NCBI RefSeq assembly: GCF_036429475.1
Contig: NZ_CP144125.1
Location: forward strand, 1,488,001-1,552,000
Length of the DNA stretch: 64,000 nucleotides
DNA from: Halalkalicoccus sp. CGA53
Lineage (GTDB): Archaea > Halobacteriota > Halobacteria > Halobacteriales > Halalkalicoccaceae
Reading direction: 5' to 3'
Positions 16,694 to 25,001 of the stretch are shown piece by piece. The notes under the pieces were generated by a model, which worked only from the letters and a program-made list of their open reading frames with translations, ran no database searches and was not told where the DNA came from. Within the stretch, counting starts at the first letter, position 1; each line of letters starts with the position of its first letter. A program made the translations under genes and the position numbers.

Positions 16694-18784
16694 TTGATCG
16701 GTGGTGGGTTCCTCGTGACACTATTTCAACCCCTTCCTATCGAAGATCCGGTGACGATCTTCGCGTTGGCGATGGTTATCTTTCTCGTCGCACCACTCCT
16801 CTTGGAACGCCATCGATTACCCGGAATTATCGGAATCATCCTCGTTGGGGCCGCGATCGGTCCGAATGCCGCTGGTATCCTCGAGCGAGGGGATGCGATC
16901 GTTCTCCTCGGGGAGGTCGGACTGATCTATCTGATGTTCCTCGCCGGTGTCGAGATCGATCTCAACAGGTTTTTTGACAACATCGACCAGAGCATCATCT
17001 TCGGTGTTCTCGCTTTCCTCATTCCTCAGGGAGTCGGTACCGTTTTCGGGATGTGGGTGTTCGGATTTTCGTTGCCGACGGCGTTATTGTTCGCAGCTAT
17101 CTTCGCCTCGCATACGCTGCTCGCATATCCTGTTGCCCGTCAATTAGGGATCGTCGGCAATGACGCCGTCACGGCAACCATCGGCGGTACCGTTCTCACG
17201 AACGTACTCGCACTGCTCGTTCTCGTCATCGTCGCGAGGGGAGCTTCAGCGGAAGCTCCCCTCGATTGGTTGTTTTGGGTGGAACTCGGGCTTGGTATCA
17301 CGCTGCTCTTCACCGGGATCTGGTATATCGTTCCGTGGCTCGGTCGCCGGTTCTTTCGGAGCCTCGCCGAAGAGAGTTATTTCGAGTTCCTGTTCGTCAT
17401 GGCTGCCCTCTTCGGTTCAGCGGTGTTCGCGGAAGTAGTCGGAGCCGAACCCATTATCGGAGCGCTCGTGGCAGGGCTGGCGCTTAACCGGCTCATCCCC
17501 GATCGAGGGCCGTTGATGAATCGCGTCCAGTTCGTTGGCAACGCACTGTTCATCCCGTTCTTTCTTCTCTCGATAGGGTTGCTCGTCGATGTGACCTTGA
17601 TTGTTGGGGGCCGCGAGTCGCTGCTGCTCGCTGGGGCACTGATCGGACTCACACTCGTCACGAAGTTCGTCGCGTCCTGGCTGACCGGCCTGCTGTACGC
17701 GTACGATCACGACCAGATCGGAAGCATGTTCGGGCTCTCGGTCGGACAGGCCGAAGCGTTGGCGATCGTGCTCATCGCGTTCGACGCCGGTATTTCAGGA
17801 TTCGATACGGATATGATCAATGGCGCAGTGTTGATGATCCTCGTCGTGAGTCTGGTCAGTCCGATCGTCGTGGAGAAATACGGTCGAGCAGTCGTGACGA
17901 AAGAGCGGCGAGGGAAACGCAAGCCGACCGACGTTCGCCAACGGATCCTCCTTCCGTTTACCCCGGTCCCCGAGCACCACGAGAAGCTGATGAGGTATCA
18001 CGAATCGCTGCTCGATCTAGCGTTATCTATCCGGGAGGAACGATCCACCGAACCGTTACACACGCTGGCGGTCGTCCACCCGGGACCGAAAACGGAGCGA
18101 AAGGTTGCGACCGCCAATGCAGCAATCGCACACACGGAAGAGTATGCTGCCGGCGCAGAGGTACCGGTAACGTTTCACACTCGTGTCGATCACAACATCG
18201 CCTCCGGGATCACACGCGCAGCCGTTGAAAACCGGATCACGACGATCCTTCTCGACTGGGACGGGATGCGGCTCTACAGGCAACCGCTCTTCAGTCAGAC
18301 TACGCGGCAGGTTCTCGCGTGGACCGATCAACTCGTTCTCGTCTCCCGAATCAGGGAACCGCTCAATACCGTCTCCCGAATCGTCGTCGTGCTTCCACCG
18401 AGAGTGGGGTACGATCCAAACTTCTACGAGGTCGGACAGACGATCGAACGAATCGCAGCAGGTATTGGAGCGCCGATACGAGCACTCGTCGTCGAGGATT
18501 CTGGAGACCGTTACGGGCAACTGTTCGGAGAACTCGAATCAAGCACGCCAATTGAGAGAGACCACATCGATGACTGGGAACGGCTTTTTCAGGCTCTTAC
18601 GGAAGACCTGACCGTGGGCGACCTCGTGGTGTGCGCGAGTGCTCGCCGAAACACCATCGGATGGCGGCCAGAACTCCAGGAACTGACCGAACGCATCTCG
18701 ACGCTTACGCCGGGCGACTTCATCGTAATCTATCCGCCGGTCGGTAGGAGTACCAACGAGCAGCCGCAATTGTCGATGGAATAA
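16694..18784 (+). CDS. Cation/proton antiporter (CPA2/KefB-like) with USP-like C-terminal domain
   Basis: A ~696-residue protein. Residues ~15-400 hold 12-13 transmembrane helices with the CPA2 pattern (LPGIIGIILVGAAIGPNAAG, LFLAGVEIDL-like MFLAGVEIDL, GAEPIIGALVAGLALNRLIP). The C-terminal ~270 residues are soluble and resemble universal-stress-protein domains (TLAVVHPGPKTERKVATANA.., RIVVVLPPRVGYDPNFYEV). The start is uncertain: TTG 16694 is the first in frame, GTG 16715 (MTLFQPLPIEDP) looks better. It follows the K+ channel by 140 nt. The ion could be Na+ or K+. Confidence 0.85.
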   Translation: MIGGGFLVTLFQPLPIEDPVTIFALAMVIFLVAPLLLERHRLPGIIGIILVGAAIGPNAAGILERGDAIVLLGEVGLIYLMFLAGVEIDLNRFFDNIDQSIIFGVLAFLIPQGVGTVFGMWVFGFSLPTALLFAAIFASHTLLAYPVARQLGIVGNDAVTATIGGTVLTNVLALLVLVIVARGASAEAPLDWLFWVELGLGITLLFTGIWYIVPWLGRRFFRSLAEESYFEFLFVMAALFGSAVFAEVVGAEPIIGALVAGLALNRLIPDRGPLMNRVQFVGNALFIPFFLLSIGLLVDVTLIVGGRESLLLAGALIGLTLVTKFVASWLTGLLYAYDHDQIGSMFGLSVGQAEALAIVLIAFDAGISGFDTDMINGAVLMILVVSLVSPIVVEKYGRAVVTKERRGKRKPTDVRQRILLPFTPVPEHHEKLMRYHESLLDLALSIREERSTEPLHTLAVVHPGPKTERKVATANAAIAHTEEYAAGAEVPVTFHTRVDHNIASGITRAAVENRITTILLDWDGMRLYRQPLFSQTTRQVLAWTDQLVLVSRIREPLNTVSRIVVVLPPRVGYDPNFYEVGQTIERIAAGIGAPIRALVVEDSGDRYGQLFGELESSTPIERDHIDDWERLFQALTEDLTVGDLVVCASARRNTIGWRPELQELTERISTLTPGDFIVIYPPVGRSTNEQPQLSME

Positions 18785-18979
18785 AAACACTCGAATTCCC
18801 GAATTGGGGAGAGTGAGGTCACTCCAGAATGAGTTGTCATAGAACAATTCGCATGCGTTCCTTTCGTCCCATTTAGACTGAACTACCTGTTCACCATACG
18901 TGCATATTGATTATCGGTTGATCTGTCCGTAAGCAATGATTTCAGAGAGAGTAGTCTGAACCCGGAGCGCAAATTCGGC

Positions 18980-19005
18980 ACACCCTCCACCTCTCATGAG
19001 GGTGT
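18980..19005. repeat. Inverted repeat ACACCCTC-N10-GAGGGTGT
   Basis: Two perfect 8-nt arms around a 10-nt spacer lie about 40 nt upstream of the ATG at 19045. The same arms occur in opposite order at 21529-21563 in the promoter region of the TauE-like gene, which suggests a shared operator rather than chance. Confidence 0.45.
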
Positions 19006-19044
19006 CCCGTTACTCACTACTGGTTGAACCACGAACCATGCAGT

Positions 19045-19329
19045 ATGGATCACGATGATGGCGATCACATTCGCGTATGGCTCGTCGAACGGACGTACTC
19101 TGACGACGAACAAAACCTGATCATTCTCACCTACGCGACCCCTGACGGGAAATACTACTTCCGTAAGGAACGGGCACTCACTTCATTCACCGACGCCCGA
19201 GATACCACCGTTGCCGTCGACGCCGATCCTCGAAACGTTGGCGTCGTCGATGATCCCGAACTTCAAGAGCAATACGCCGCCGAAGCCCGCCGTATGGCCG
19301 ATGTTCATCGGCCTGACGACGCCATCTAA
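19045..19329 (+). CDS. Hypothetical haloarchaeal protein
   Basis: A 94-residue acidic soluble protein with no membrane segment. The central part, WLVERTYSDDEQNLIILTYATPDGKYYFRKERALTSF, looks like a small beta sheet; the C-terminus is a helix with a final acidic tail. I do not recognise the family. The ATG at 19045 is preferred over TTG 19024. It is a single gene between the antiporter and the SHOCT protein in the island. Confidence 0.6.
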   Translation: MDHDDGDHIRVWLVERTYSDDEQNLIILTYATPDGKYYFRKERALTSFTDARDTTVAVDADPRNVGVVDDPELQEQYAAEARRMADVHRPDDAI

Positions 19330-19408
19330 CTCGCCGTTCTCGTTTCGTCGACGAACACCCATTGTGGAGTACGAACCTCGGCAGGCCCGATTCACTCGGG
19401 AAGCAAGG

Positions 19409-19418
19409 CCTATTAGTT
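19409..19418 (+). promoter_or_regulatory. TATA-like box of SHOCT gene
   Basis: CCTATTAGTT is centred ~25 nt upstream of ATG 19438, in an otherwise AT-rich stretch. Confidence 0.5.
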
Positions 19419-19437
19419 AACAAATTGAAATTAAGCT

Positions 19438-19794
19438 ATGACAACCACCGACACCCTTGTTCGACTGCTCGTCCTTATTGTCGCGGTCGTGCTGCTCGTT
19501 CCGTTCCTGATGATGCTCCTTATGGCTCCGATGATGGGAATGGGGTGGTGGGGACCGTGGGGTGATCCAGGGATGTGGGATGGAACGGGAGTATGGTGGC
19601 CGAGGCTCGTGATGCAGGGGTTGTTCCTGCTCGTTCTCCTCGTCATCGGGTATCTAATCTATTGGGGATTCGTTCACTCGAGTCATCGAGAGAGGGATGC
19701 TGCACTCAGAGAACTCCGTATGGCGTACGCTCGGGGCGACCTCTCCAACGAAGAGTTCGAAGAACGCCGTACCCGCCTCCAGCGTGAAGAGTGA
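19438..19794 (+). CDS. SHOCT domain-containing membrane protein
   Basis: A 118-residue protein with two transmembrane helices (residues ~8-35 and ~58-80) linked by a Gly/Trp/Met-rich loop (MMGMGWWGPWGDPGMW). The C-terminal ~30 residues form a SHOCT motif (RELRMAYARGDLSNEEFEERRTRLQ), a short oligomerisation-like domain. Met/Trp-rich loops of this kind often occur near copper-handling genes, and a multicopper oxidase is encoded convergently 36 nt away. That link is inference. Confidence 0.78.
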   Translation: MTTTDTLVRLLVLIVAVVLLVPFLMMLLMAPMMGMGWWGPWGDPGMWDGTGVWWPRLVMQGLFLLVLLVIGYLIYWGFVHSSHRERDAALRELRMAYARGDLSNEEFEERRTRLQREE

Positions 19795-19829
19795 ACAGAA
19801 GAGCGAACAGCGTACGGAAATCCAAGCGT

Positions 19830-21329
19830 TCACTGGGTATATTCGAAGACTCTTGCCATTCCCAACTCCATGTGGTACGTGTGATGGCAGTGGAATAGCC
19901 AATCACCCGGATTATCGGCCAAGAAATCGAGCTGAACGCGCCCCATTCGAGGTGGGACCATCACCGTGTCCTTGACCGCGCTTCCTACCTGGAAGAAATG
20001 ACCATGGAGGTGCATCGGGTGGATCATCGTGCTTCGATTGAGCAGTCGCACACGAACGTGGTCGCCTTCCCGGATGTGAAGAGGGTCTGCATCGGGGTAG
20101 ACCTGTCCGTTGATCGTCCATCGCCCTGGTCTCCCCATACCGTCTGTGAGGGTTAGATCGAACGTCTGCTCCGGACGTCCATCGATTCCATCGATCGGAG
20201 AAACCGCGCGAAGATCACGGTAGGACAGTTCTCGACCGCTTGATTGCGGTCGGTCTATCGAATCGGACTCCGTGACCCCTTCGTACTGGACGATCGCTTC
20301 CGCGGGTGACTCATCTCCCTCGATGGGGATGGCTTGAATTGCCCAGGTACCTGGATTCTCGGCTTCGATAAGAACGTCGTATCGTTCGCCCATGCTGATC
20401 GGAAACGAGTCGACAGTCACAGGCTCGACAGGGCGACCATCTGCATGCGTGACCGTGAGTTCGTGACCACCGATACCGACACGATAGGTCGTCGCACTGC
20501 TTGGATTGATGAACCGAAGCCGTACTCGCTCTCCTTCTTCGACCGACAGCACATCAGGATCCGTCGGCAGACGACCGTTGAGTAGCAATCCGGCGTATGG
20601 CGGTCGTCGACCCTGCATCATTCCGGGCCCGTGTGGTGGATCCCCTTGATCACCGTTCCGAGGACCTCGACCGGGGCCTCGACCATCACGAGGACCGGAG
20701 CCGTCAGGACCAGGTCCCTCCCTTCCCTGTCCGAATTCGAGGCGTGGCTCCTCCGGTAGATAGTCGTCGAGAAGGAACGTATACTCCCGATCGTAGTCGA
20801 CGTGCGGGGTCTCTTCTTCGACGATAAGTGGCCCCGACAGCGCACGATCGAGTTGTAATCCGACATGGCTATGATAAATATACGTGCCGGCTGGACCCGC
20901 CGGGTACGAGTAGGTGAACGTCTCGCCTGGTTCGATCGGTTCTTGCGTCACACCTGGAACGCCGTCCATCTCGTTGGGGAGCGGAATCCCGTGCCAGTGG
21001 ACCGTCGTTCCCTCCGGCAACTCGTTTTCGACCTCGATCTGTAGCTGGTCGCCTTCTGCGACTCGGATCTCCGGTCCCGGATACTGGTCGTTGTAAAGCC
21101 AGGTTTCGGACTGTTGATCCGCGCCGACGTCGAGTTCGCCCACCATGGCCGTGAGAGTGAAGTTCTGCTCTTCGCCCGTCTGTGCGACTGGTCCGGAGGA
21201 CGATGACGTGTCGCCTGGATTTCTGTCTGGAGGTAGGTTTTGCATACCAGTACAGCCAGCCACTACCGCTATGCTCCCACAACTCGCTTGGAGGAATCGC
21301 CGTCGAGTGAATCTATGAGGGATGGCCAT
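19830..21329 (-). CDS. Multicopper oxidase, Tat-exported lipoprotein
   Basis: A 499-residue multicopper oxidase. The N-terminus TRRRFLQASCGSIAVVAGC has a twin-arginine motif and a lipobox-like Cys, so export folded and membrane anchoring are likely. All four copper motifs are present: HWHG, HSHVG, HPMHLHGHFF and HCHHTYHMELGM, the last with the His-Cys-His and axial Met of a type-1 site. An unusual Gly/Pro/Arg-rich insert lies near residues 205-240. It should oxidise Cu(I), Mn(II) or phenols with O2. It is divergent from the TauE-like gene. Confidence 0.93.
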   Translation of the reverse strand: MAIPHRFTRRRFLQASCGSIAVVAGCTGMQNLPPDRNPGDTSSSSGPVAQTGEEQNFTLTAMVGELDVGADQQSETWLYNDQYPGPEIRVAEGDQLQIEVENELPEGTTVHWHGIPLPNEMDGVPGVTQEPIEPGETFTYSYPAGPAGTYIYHSHVGLQLDRALSGPLIVEEETPHVDYDREYTFLLDDYLPEEPRLEFGQGREGPGPDGSGPRDGRGPGRGPRNGDQGDPPHGPGMMQGRRPPYAGLLLNGRLPTDPDVLSVEEGERVRLRFINPSSATTYRVGIGGHELTVTHADGRPVEPVTVDSFPISMGERYDVLIEAENPGTWAIQAIPIEGDESPAEAIVQYEGVTESDSIDRPQSSGRELSYRDLRAVSPIDGIDGRPEQTFDLTLTDGMGRPGRWTINGQVYPDADPLHIREGDHVRVRLLNRSTMIHPMHLHGHFFQVGSAVKDTVMVPPRMGRVQLDFLADNPGDWLFHCHHTYHMELGMARVFEYTQ

Positions 21330-21351
21330 CTATGAATAGAGGCGATAGACA

Positions 21352-21370
21352 TCAATAAACTTATTATAAT
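21352..21370 (-). promoter_or_regulatory. TATA region of multicopper oxidase gene
   Basis: The minus strand contains TTATAATAAG and GTTTATTG, 24-40 nt upstream of the ATG at 21329. Either can serve as TATA box for a leaderless or short-leader mRNA. Confidence 0.5.
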
Positions 21371-21528
21371 CCAACAACCATATAGAGAGTACGACTTAGG
21401 CGAGGTGATCGATAGTCTATGGGACTTCACTACCCGTATTCCTCGAAATGATTTGACATGTAATAGAGAGATGGAGGATCGATTCGATCACTACACACCC
21501 TGTACTTACCGTTCATTAGATAGTCACA

Positions 21529-21563
21529 GGGAGGGTGTGCGAACCGTTCCATGACACCCTCCC
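21529..21563. repeat. Inverted repeat GGGAGGGTGT-N15-ACACCCTCCC
   Basis: Two perfect 10-nt arms (21529-21538 and 21554-21563) lie 59 nt upstream of the TauE-like start at 21622. The inner eight bases are the same as those of the repeat at 18980-19005. A further ACACCCTGTAC occurs at 21494. It may be an operator or a repeat element of the island. Confidence 0.5.
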
Positions 21564-21621
21564 AGAATCTCGGACAACTGGCGGAGTAACGATTGTAGCG
21601 ATCGCAATCGTAGAGTAACGT

Positions 21622-22614
21622 ATGAGCCTTTTCGAAGTGGGTATTCCACTTATCGTCCTATTTGTCGTGTTTGGACTGACTGTCGGTATCCTCTTTGGGT
21701 TCTTCGGGATGGGTGGGAGTTTCTTCGTTACCCCTGCGCTTCTCGTTCTCGGACATTCCGCCCCTACTGCCGTCGGAACCGGACTCGCATTCGTCTTCTG
21801 AACGTCACTCACTGCGACGATTACGCATCGCGGCCTCGATCATATCGATTATCGACTCGGTTTCCTGTTAATTCTCGGAATGACGACCGGCATCGAGATC
21901 GGGGGACGAGTATTACTGCTTCTGGCGGATATCGGACTCGCAGATATAGTCGTCAGTCTTCTCTACGTCGTACTCCTCGCGTCAATCGGTGTGTTCGTCA
22001 TCCGTGACGGACGACATCCCGCGATCGGAGACGAGAGTTCTGTCGAGAACCCGTCGTCTCTCTCCGCTCACCTCGAACGAGTCACCATCCCGCCAACGGT
22101 CACCTTTCACAATGACGTTACCCTCTCCGTCTGGGTGGTGCTTCCGATCGCGTTGGTAGTCGGCAGTCTGTCCGGGTTCCTCGGTGTCGGTGGTGGATTC
22201 TTGATGGTCCCCGCGCTCATGTACGGCCTGGCGATGCCGGGAGCCGTCGCCGTCGGTACCGACATCTTCCAGATTACTGTCTCCAGTGCGTACGGGGCAT
22301 TCGTTTATGGCCAGCAGGGAGCGATTCATTTCGCCATGCTGGTTCCGTTGCTCGTCGGCAGTACGGTCGGAACTCGTATCGGTGCCGTTCTCACCGACTA
22401 TCTCGACGACGCGGAACTCAGGACGACCTTCGGCGCTATGCTACTCATTGGAAGTGTCTCGGTGGCCAGCAAAACTATCATCTATACGTACGACATAGAA
22501 CTGCTGCATACGTTTAGTTTGACGCTCCTCCTTGGGGGTGCGCTGCTGATGAGCGTGATCATCCTCTACCTCGGGGTGCAAAATATACGCGAAGAACGAT
22601 CTGCTCTGTTTTGA
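21622..22614 (+). pseudogene. TauE/SafE-family permease with in-frame opal stop
   Basis: The frame from ATG 21622 to TGA 22612-22614 encodes a complete 330-codon TauE/SafE permease except for a TGA at 21799-21801. The first half carries GILFGFFGMGGSFFVTPALLVLG and GTGLAF, the second repeat carries GFLGVGGGFLMVPALMYGL and VGTDIFQ, the expected two-fold repeat. The stop stands where a glycine (GGA) would give the usual FGTS. Family members export sulfite, sulfonates or other anions. A start at ATG 21880 would give only the second half, unlikely to work alone. Confidence 0.78.
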
Positions 22615-22635
22615 TCAATTACTGATCACGTCCGG

Positions 22636-22764
22636 CTACGTGAGGCACTCCATTCGCAGGGTAGTGCCTAGTTGCCTGTTCATCACTTTCTCGGCGGGAG
22701 TGCGGTTAATGAGCGCTTGATTCGGTCGTTGCGTGTAATAGTAGTGGACGAAGGCGGTGAGCCA
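22636..22764 (-). mobile_element. Transposase 3' remnant (integrase-core type)
   Basis: The minus-strand frame ending at TAG 22638-22636 reads WLTAFVHYYYTQRPNQALINRTPAEKVMNR and a short tail. YNxxRPNQAL..TPAE is the C-terminal signature of rve-type DDE transposases. Only ~42 codons remain, and no terminal inverted repeats are obvious. It abuts the truncated antitoxin gene and marks the right edge of the AT-richer island. The IS family cannot be named with certainty. Confidence 0.75.
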
Positions 22765-22867
22765 GCGCCCGCCTGATCGTCGTGCTCCGCTCCTCGCCGA
22801 GCAGGTCGGCCACTTCGTCGAGCTGCTCTCGCTCGTTCTCCGGAATGCGAGCGCTGATCGAGGGCAT
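22760..22867 (-). pseudogene. Ribbon-helix-helix antitoxin, truncated by transposase remnant
   Basis: From ATG 22867 the minus strand reads MPSISARIPENEREQLDEVA then DLLGEERSTTIRRALA, a haloarchaeal RHH/CopG-type antitoxin N-terminus. After ~36 codons the sequence passes into the transposase remnant in another frame and the chimaeric ORF ends at 22706. The C-terminal half that would bind a toxin is missing, and no toxin gene follows. Confidence 0.68.
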
Positions 22868-23017
22868 ATACGATATACTACAACGCATTCGAGCAAGTAC
22901 GATTCGGTCGAGGGCTCCGAAACGGCCGGGGCCGCGAAAAGCCGTTCGCGGACGAACGTCCCCGAGCGCGCACCCGCACCGTGTCGCTTATTCGCCGTTC
23001 GGCCGTACCGGGAACCG

Positions 23018-23605
23018 ATGGCAGGAGCCGAGATCAACGACGGCGTCGTGCAGGACGCGAACGAGCGCGGCGAGAAGCTGCTGCCCGGGGACTTCCTGCT
23101 CTGGATCGAACGCGAGCACGCCGAGGAGGCTCCCGGCGTCTCCGAGGAGCTGTTCCGGGGGTACGAGGAGGCGCTCTCGGAACAGCCCGCCTCGTTCGAG
23201 CCCGGCGAACTCCGCTCGTCGCTGGAGGAGACGCTCGTCGACTCGGAGACGTGGGTCGACGACGAGACGGTGTACGACCTCGGTGACGACCGGATCAGCA
23301 CCTTCCCGGCGACGTGGCACGACCGCCTCCGCGACTCCGACGACCTCCGGGAGTACGTCGCGGTGATCGAGAACGCGACGATCGACGACGAGATCGCGAC
23401 CGGCGGGCGCGGCCCGGGCGTCCCCGAGGGGCTCCTGCTCGACGCCGCGAGCGTGATCGGCGGGATCGACCGCGAGGTCGCGAAGGAGCGACTCGAACGC
23501 CACCGCGACGACGGGGCGCTCATCCAGGACGCTGACCAGCACCCCGACGCGCGCGTCTATCTCGGCGAGGAGGTACGGGACATGCGCGATCCCTGGCTGG
23601 AGTGA
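23018..23605 (+). CDS. Conserved haloarchaeal hypothetical protein
   Basis: A 195-residue strongly acidic soluble protein. No catalytic or metal motif stands out. It is largely helical, with VVQDANERGEKLLPGDFLLWIEREHAEEAPG at the start and RDDGALIQDADQHPDARVYLGEEVRDM at the end. I recognise no domain. The ATG at 23018 follows a TATA-like CTTATTCG by ~28 nt. Its last 49 nt overlap the convergent VanZ-like gene. GC content is back to the chromosomal level. Confidence 0.7.
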   Translation: MAGAEINDGVVQDANERGEKLLPGDFLLWIEREHAEEAPGVSEELFRGYEEALSEQPASFEPGELRSSLEETLVDSETWVDDETVYDLGDDRISTFPATWHDRLRDSDDLREYVAVIENATIDDEIATGGRGPGVPEGLLLDAASVIGGIDREVAKERLERHRDDGALIQDADQHPDARVYLGEEVRDMRDPWLE

Positions 23606-23979
23606 AGCCCCCGTAATCGGGATCCGAGGCGCCACACGGAGCCGACCGCGACCGAGGCGACCGCGTTCGTCGCGACGTCCGCGGCGCTCGCCGTCCGGTG
23701 TGGGACCGTCAGTTGAACGAGTTCCATTCCCGTTCCTAGCAGGACCGACGCCCCCACTGCGACGGCAACGGCGACACCGGTCGTCGGCCGGAGGGCGAGG
23801 AGGAGCAGTCCCGTCACTCCGCCGTAGGCGAGCAGGTGCAGCAGCCTGCTCGGTCCGACCGGCTCGATGACCCCGGAGTCGGGAACGAGGTCGAACGGGA
23901 ACGGGACGACGGAGTAGTAGACGATCGCCCCCACGGCGACCGAGAACGCGAGGAGACCGACGGCGCGTGCAGCTCTCAT
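23557..23979 (-). CDS. VanZ-like family membrane protein
   Basis: A ~140-residue protein with four transmembrane helices and the VanZ pattern: SVVPFPFDLVP after TM1, RLLHLLAYGGVTGLLLLAL, GMELVQLTVPHRTASAADVATNAVASVAVG. VanZ-like proteins are of unknown or varied function in archaea; the name comes from a teicoplanin-resistance gene. ATG 23979 is preferred over TTG 23985. The upstream region to 24020 is very AT-rich (TATAAATATATAATTT) and should carry the promoter. Confidence 0.82.
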   Translation of the reverse strand: MRAARAVGLLAFSVAVGAIVYYSVVPFPFDLVPDSGVIEPVGPSRLLHLLAYGGVTGLLLLALRPTTGVAVAVAVGASVLLGTGMELVQLTVPHRTASAADVATNAVASVAVGSVWRLGSRLRGLHSSQGSRMSRTSSPR

Positions 23980-24089
23980 CGTCAAACGTATACGATATAA
24001 ATATATAATTTAAACGGTAGTTCCGTATCCGTCACGGGACGCCCCTCCCGGCTCGAACGAGCGAGCGATCGGAGCGACGAAATAGAAGG

Positions 24090-24097
24090 ATTATACG
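24090..24097 (+). promoter_or_regulatory. TATA-like box of pantoate kinase gene
   Basis: ATTATACG is centred ~27 nt upstream of the ATG at 24120; good fit to a haloarchaeal TATA box for a leaderless mRNA. Confidence 0.55.
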
Positions 24098-24119
24098 CTG
24101 CGCCCGCCCAGTCCGGGCA

Positions 24120-24959
24120 ATGAGCGAGGCTGCGCCGGGGCGTGCGTTCGTCCCAGGCCACGTGACGGGCTTCTTCAGCGTCCACGAGGACGAGGACCCG
24201 ATCCGGGCGGGATCGAGAGGTGCGGGACTGACGCTGACCGACGGAGTCTCCGTCCGGGCAGAACCCGCCGGGGAGCGGTCGGTGACTCTGGAGGGCGAGA
24301 CGGTCGATATCGACCCCGTCGAACGGGTGCTCGACGCGCTCTCTGTGACCTGCCGGGTCGAGGCGGAGAGCGACCTCCCGATCGGCGCCGGCTTCGGGAC
24401 CTCCGGCGCGATGGCGCTCGGGACGGCGCTGGCGGCCAACCGGACGTTCGACCGGCGGCTCTCGGCGAACGAACTCGTCCGTCTCGCCCACGGCGCGGAG
24501 GTACTCTCGGGCACGGGTCTGGGCGACGTCGTCGCCCAGGCACACGGGGGGATCCCGATCCGACTCGAAGCCGGGGCACCACCGCACGGCTTTCTCGACG
24601 CCGTCCCCGCCACCGCCCGGATCGAGTACGTCACCTTCGGCGAGCTCGCGACCGAGGAGGTGCTCTCGAGCGAGACGGAGACGCTCTCCGCGGCCGGTGC
24701 GAGGGCGCTCTCGGCGCTCGTCGAGGAGCCGACACTTCCACATCTGATGCTCGTCTCCCGCCGGTTCGCCCGCGAGGCTGGGCTCCTGACCGAGCAGGTG
24801 AGAGAGACGATAGAGGCGGTCTCCGAGGCGGGGGGCGAGGCCTCGATGGCGATGCTCGGCCGCACGGTGTTCGCGCTCGGTACCGGGCTCTCCGACGCGG
24901 GCTTCGATCCCTCCGTCTGTCGGACCCACCCGGCGGGTGCGACGCTCGAGAGCGAGTGA
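24120..24959 (+). CDS. Pantoate kinase (archaeal PoK, GHMP superfamily)
   Basis: A 279-residue GHMP-superfamily kinase. The N-terminal FVPGHVTGFF and the ATP loop PIGAGFGTSGAMALG (residues ~86-100) match the archaeal PoK family. It phosphorylates D-pantoate to 4-phosphopantoate, the first archaeal step replacing bacterial pantothenate synthetase and kinase. The next gene, 42 nt downstream on the same strand, encodes the second enzyme of the same branch, which makes the assignment strong. Confidence 0.92.
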   Translation: MSEAAPGRAFVPGHVTGFFSVHEDEDPIRAGSRGAGLTLTDGVSVRAEPAGERSVTLEGETVDIDPVERVLDALSVTCRVEAESDLPIGAGFGTSGAMALGTALAANRTFDRRLSANELVRLAHGAEVLSGTGLGDVVAQAHGGIPIRLEAGAPPHGFLDAVPATARIEYVTFGELATEEVLSSETETLSAAGARALSALVEEPTLPHLMLVSRRFAREAGLLTEQVRETIEAVSEAGGEASMAMLGRTVFALGTGLSDAGFDPSVCRTHPAGATLESE

Positions 24960-25001
24960 CCGATCGGTCGGCTTTTGTCCCTCGGCGGGCCACCCTCTGG
25001 C

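Larger units (their letters stand above)
14504..22870. other. AT-richer accessory island
   Basis: Genes between about 14.5 and 22.7 kb use far more A/T-ending codons and have AT-rich spacers (for example 18785-18960 and 21340-21480), in contrast to the very GC-rich flanks. The content is accessory: K+ channel, antiporter, SHOCT protein, multicopper oxidase, TauE-like permease. The left edge holds a broken regulator, the right edge a transposase remnant fused into an antitoxin gene. I see no integrase or intact attachment site, so the route of acquisition is open. Confidence 0.65.

Noticed and set aside
10954-21801. Pyrrolysine or selenocysteine recoding at the in-frame TAG and TGA codons
   Set aside because: TAG and TGA end many normal genes here, the host class is not known for either system, and the affected families have no such residue.
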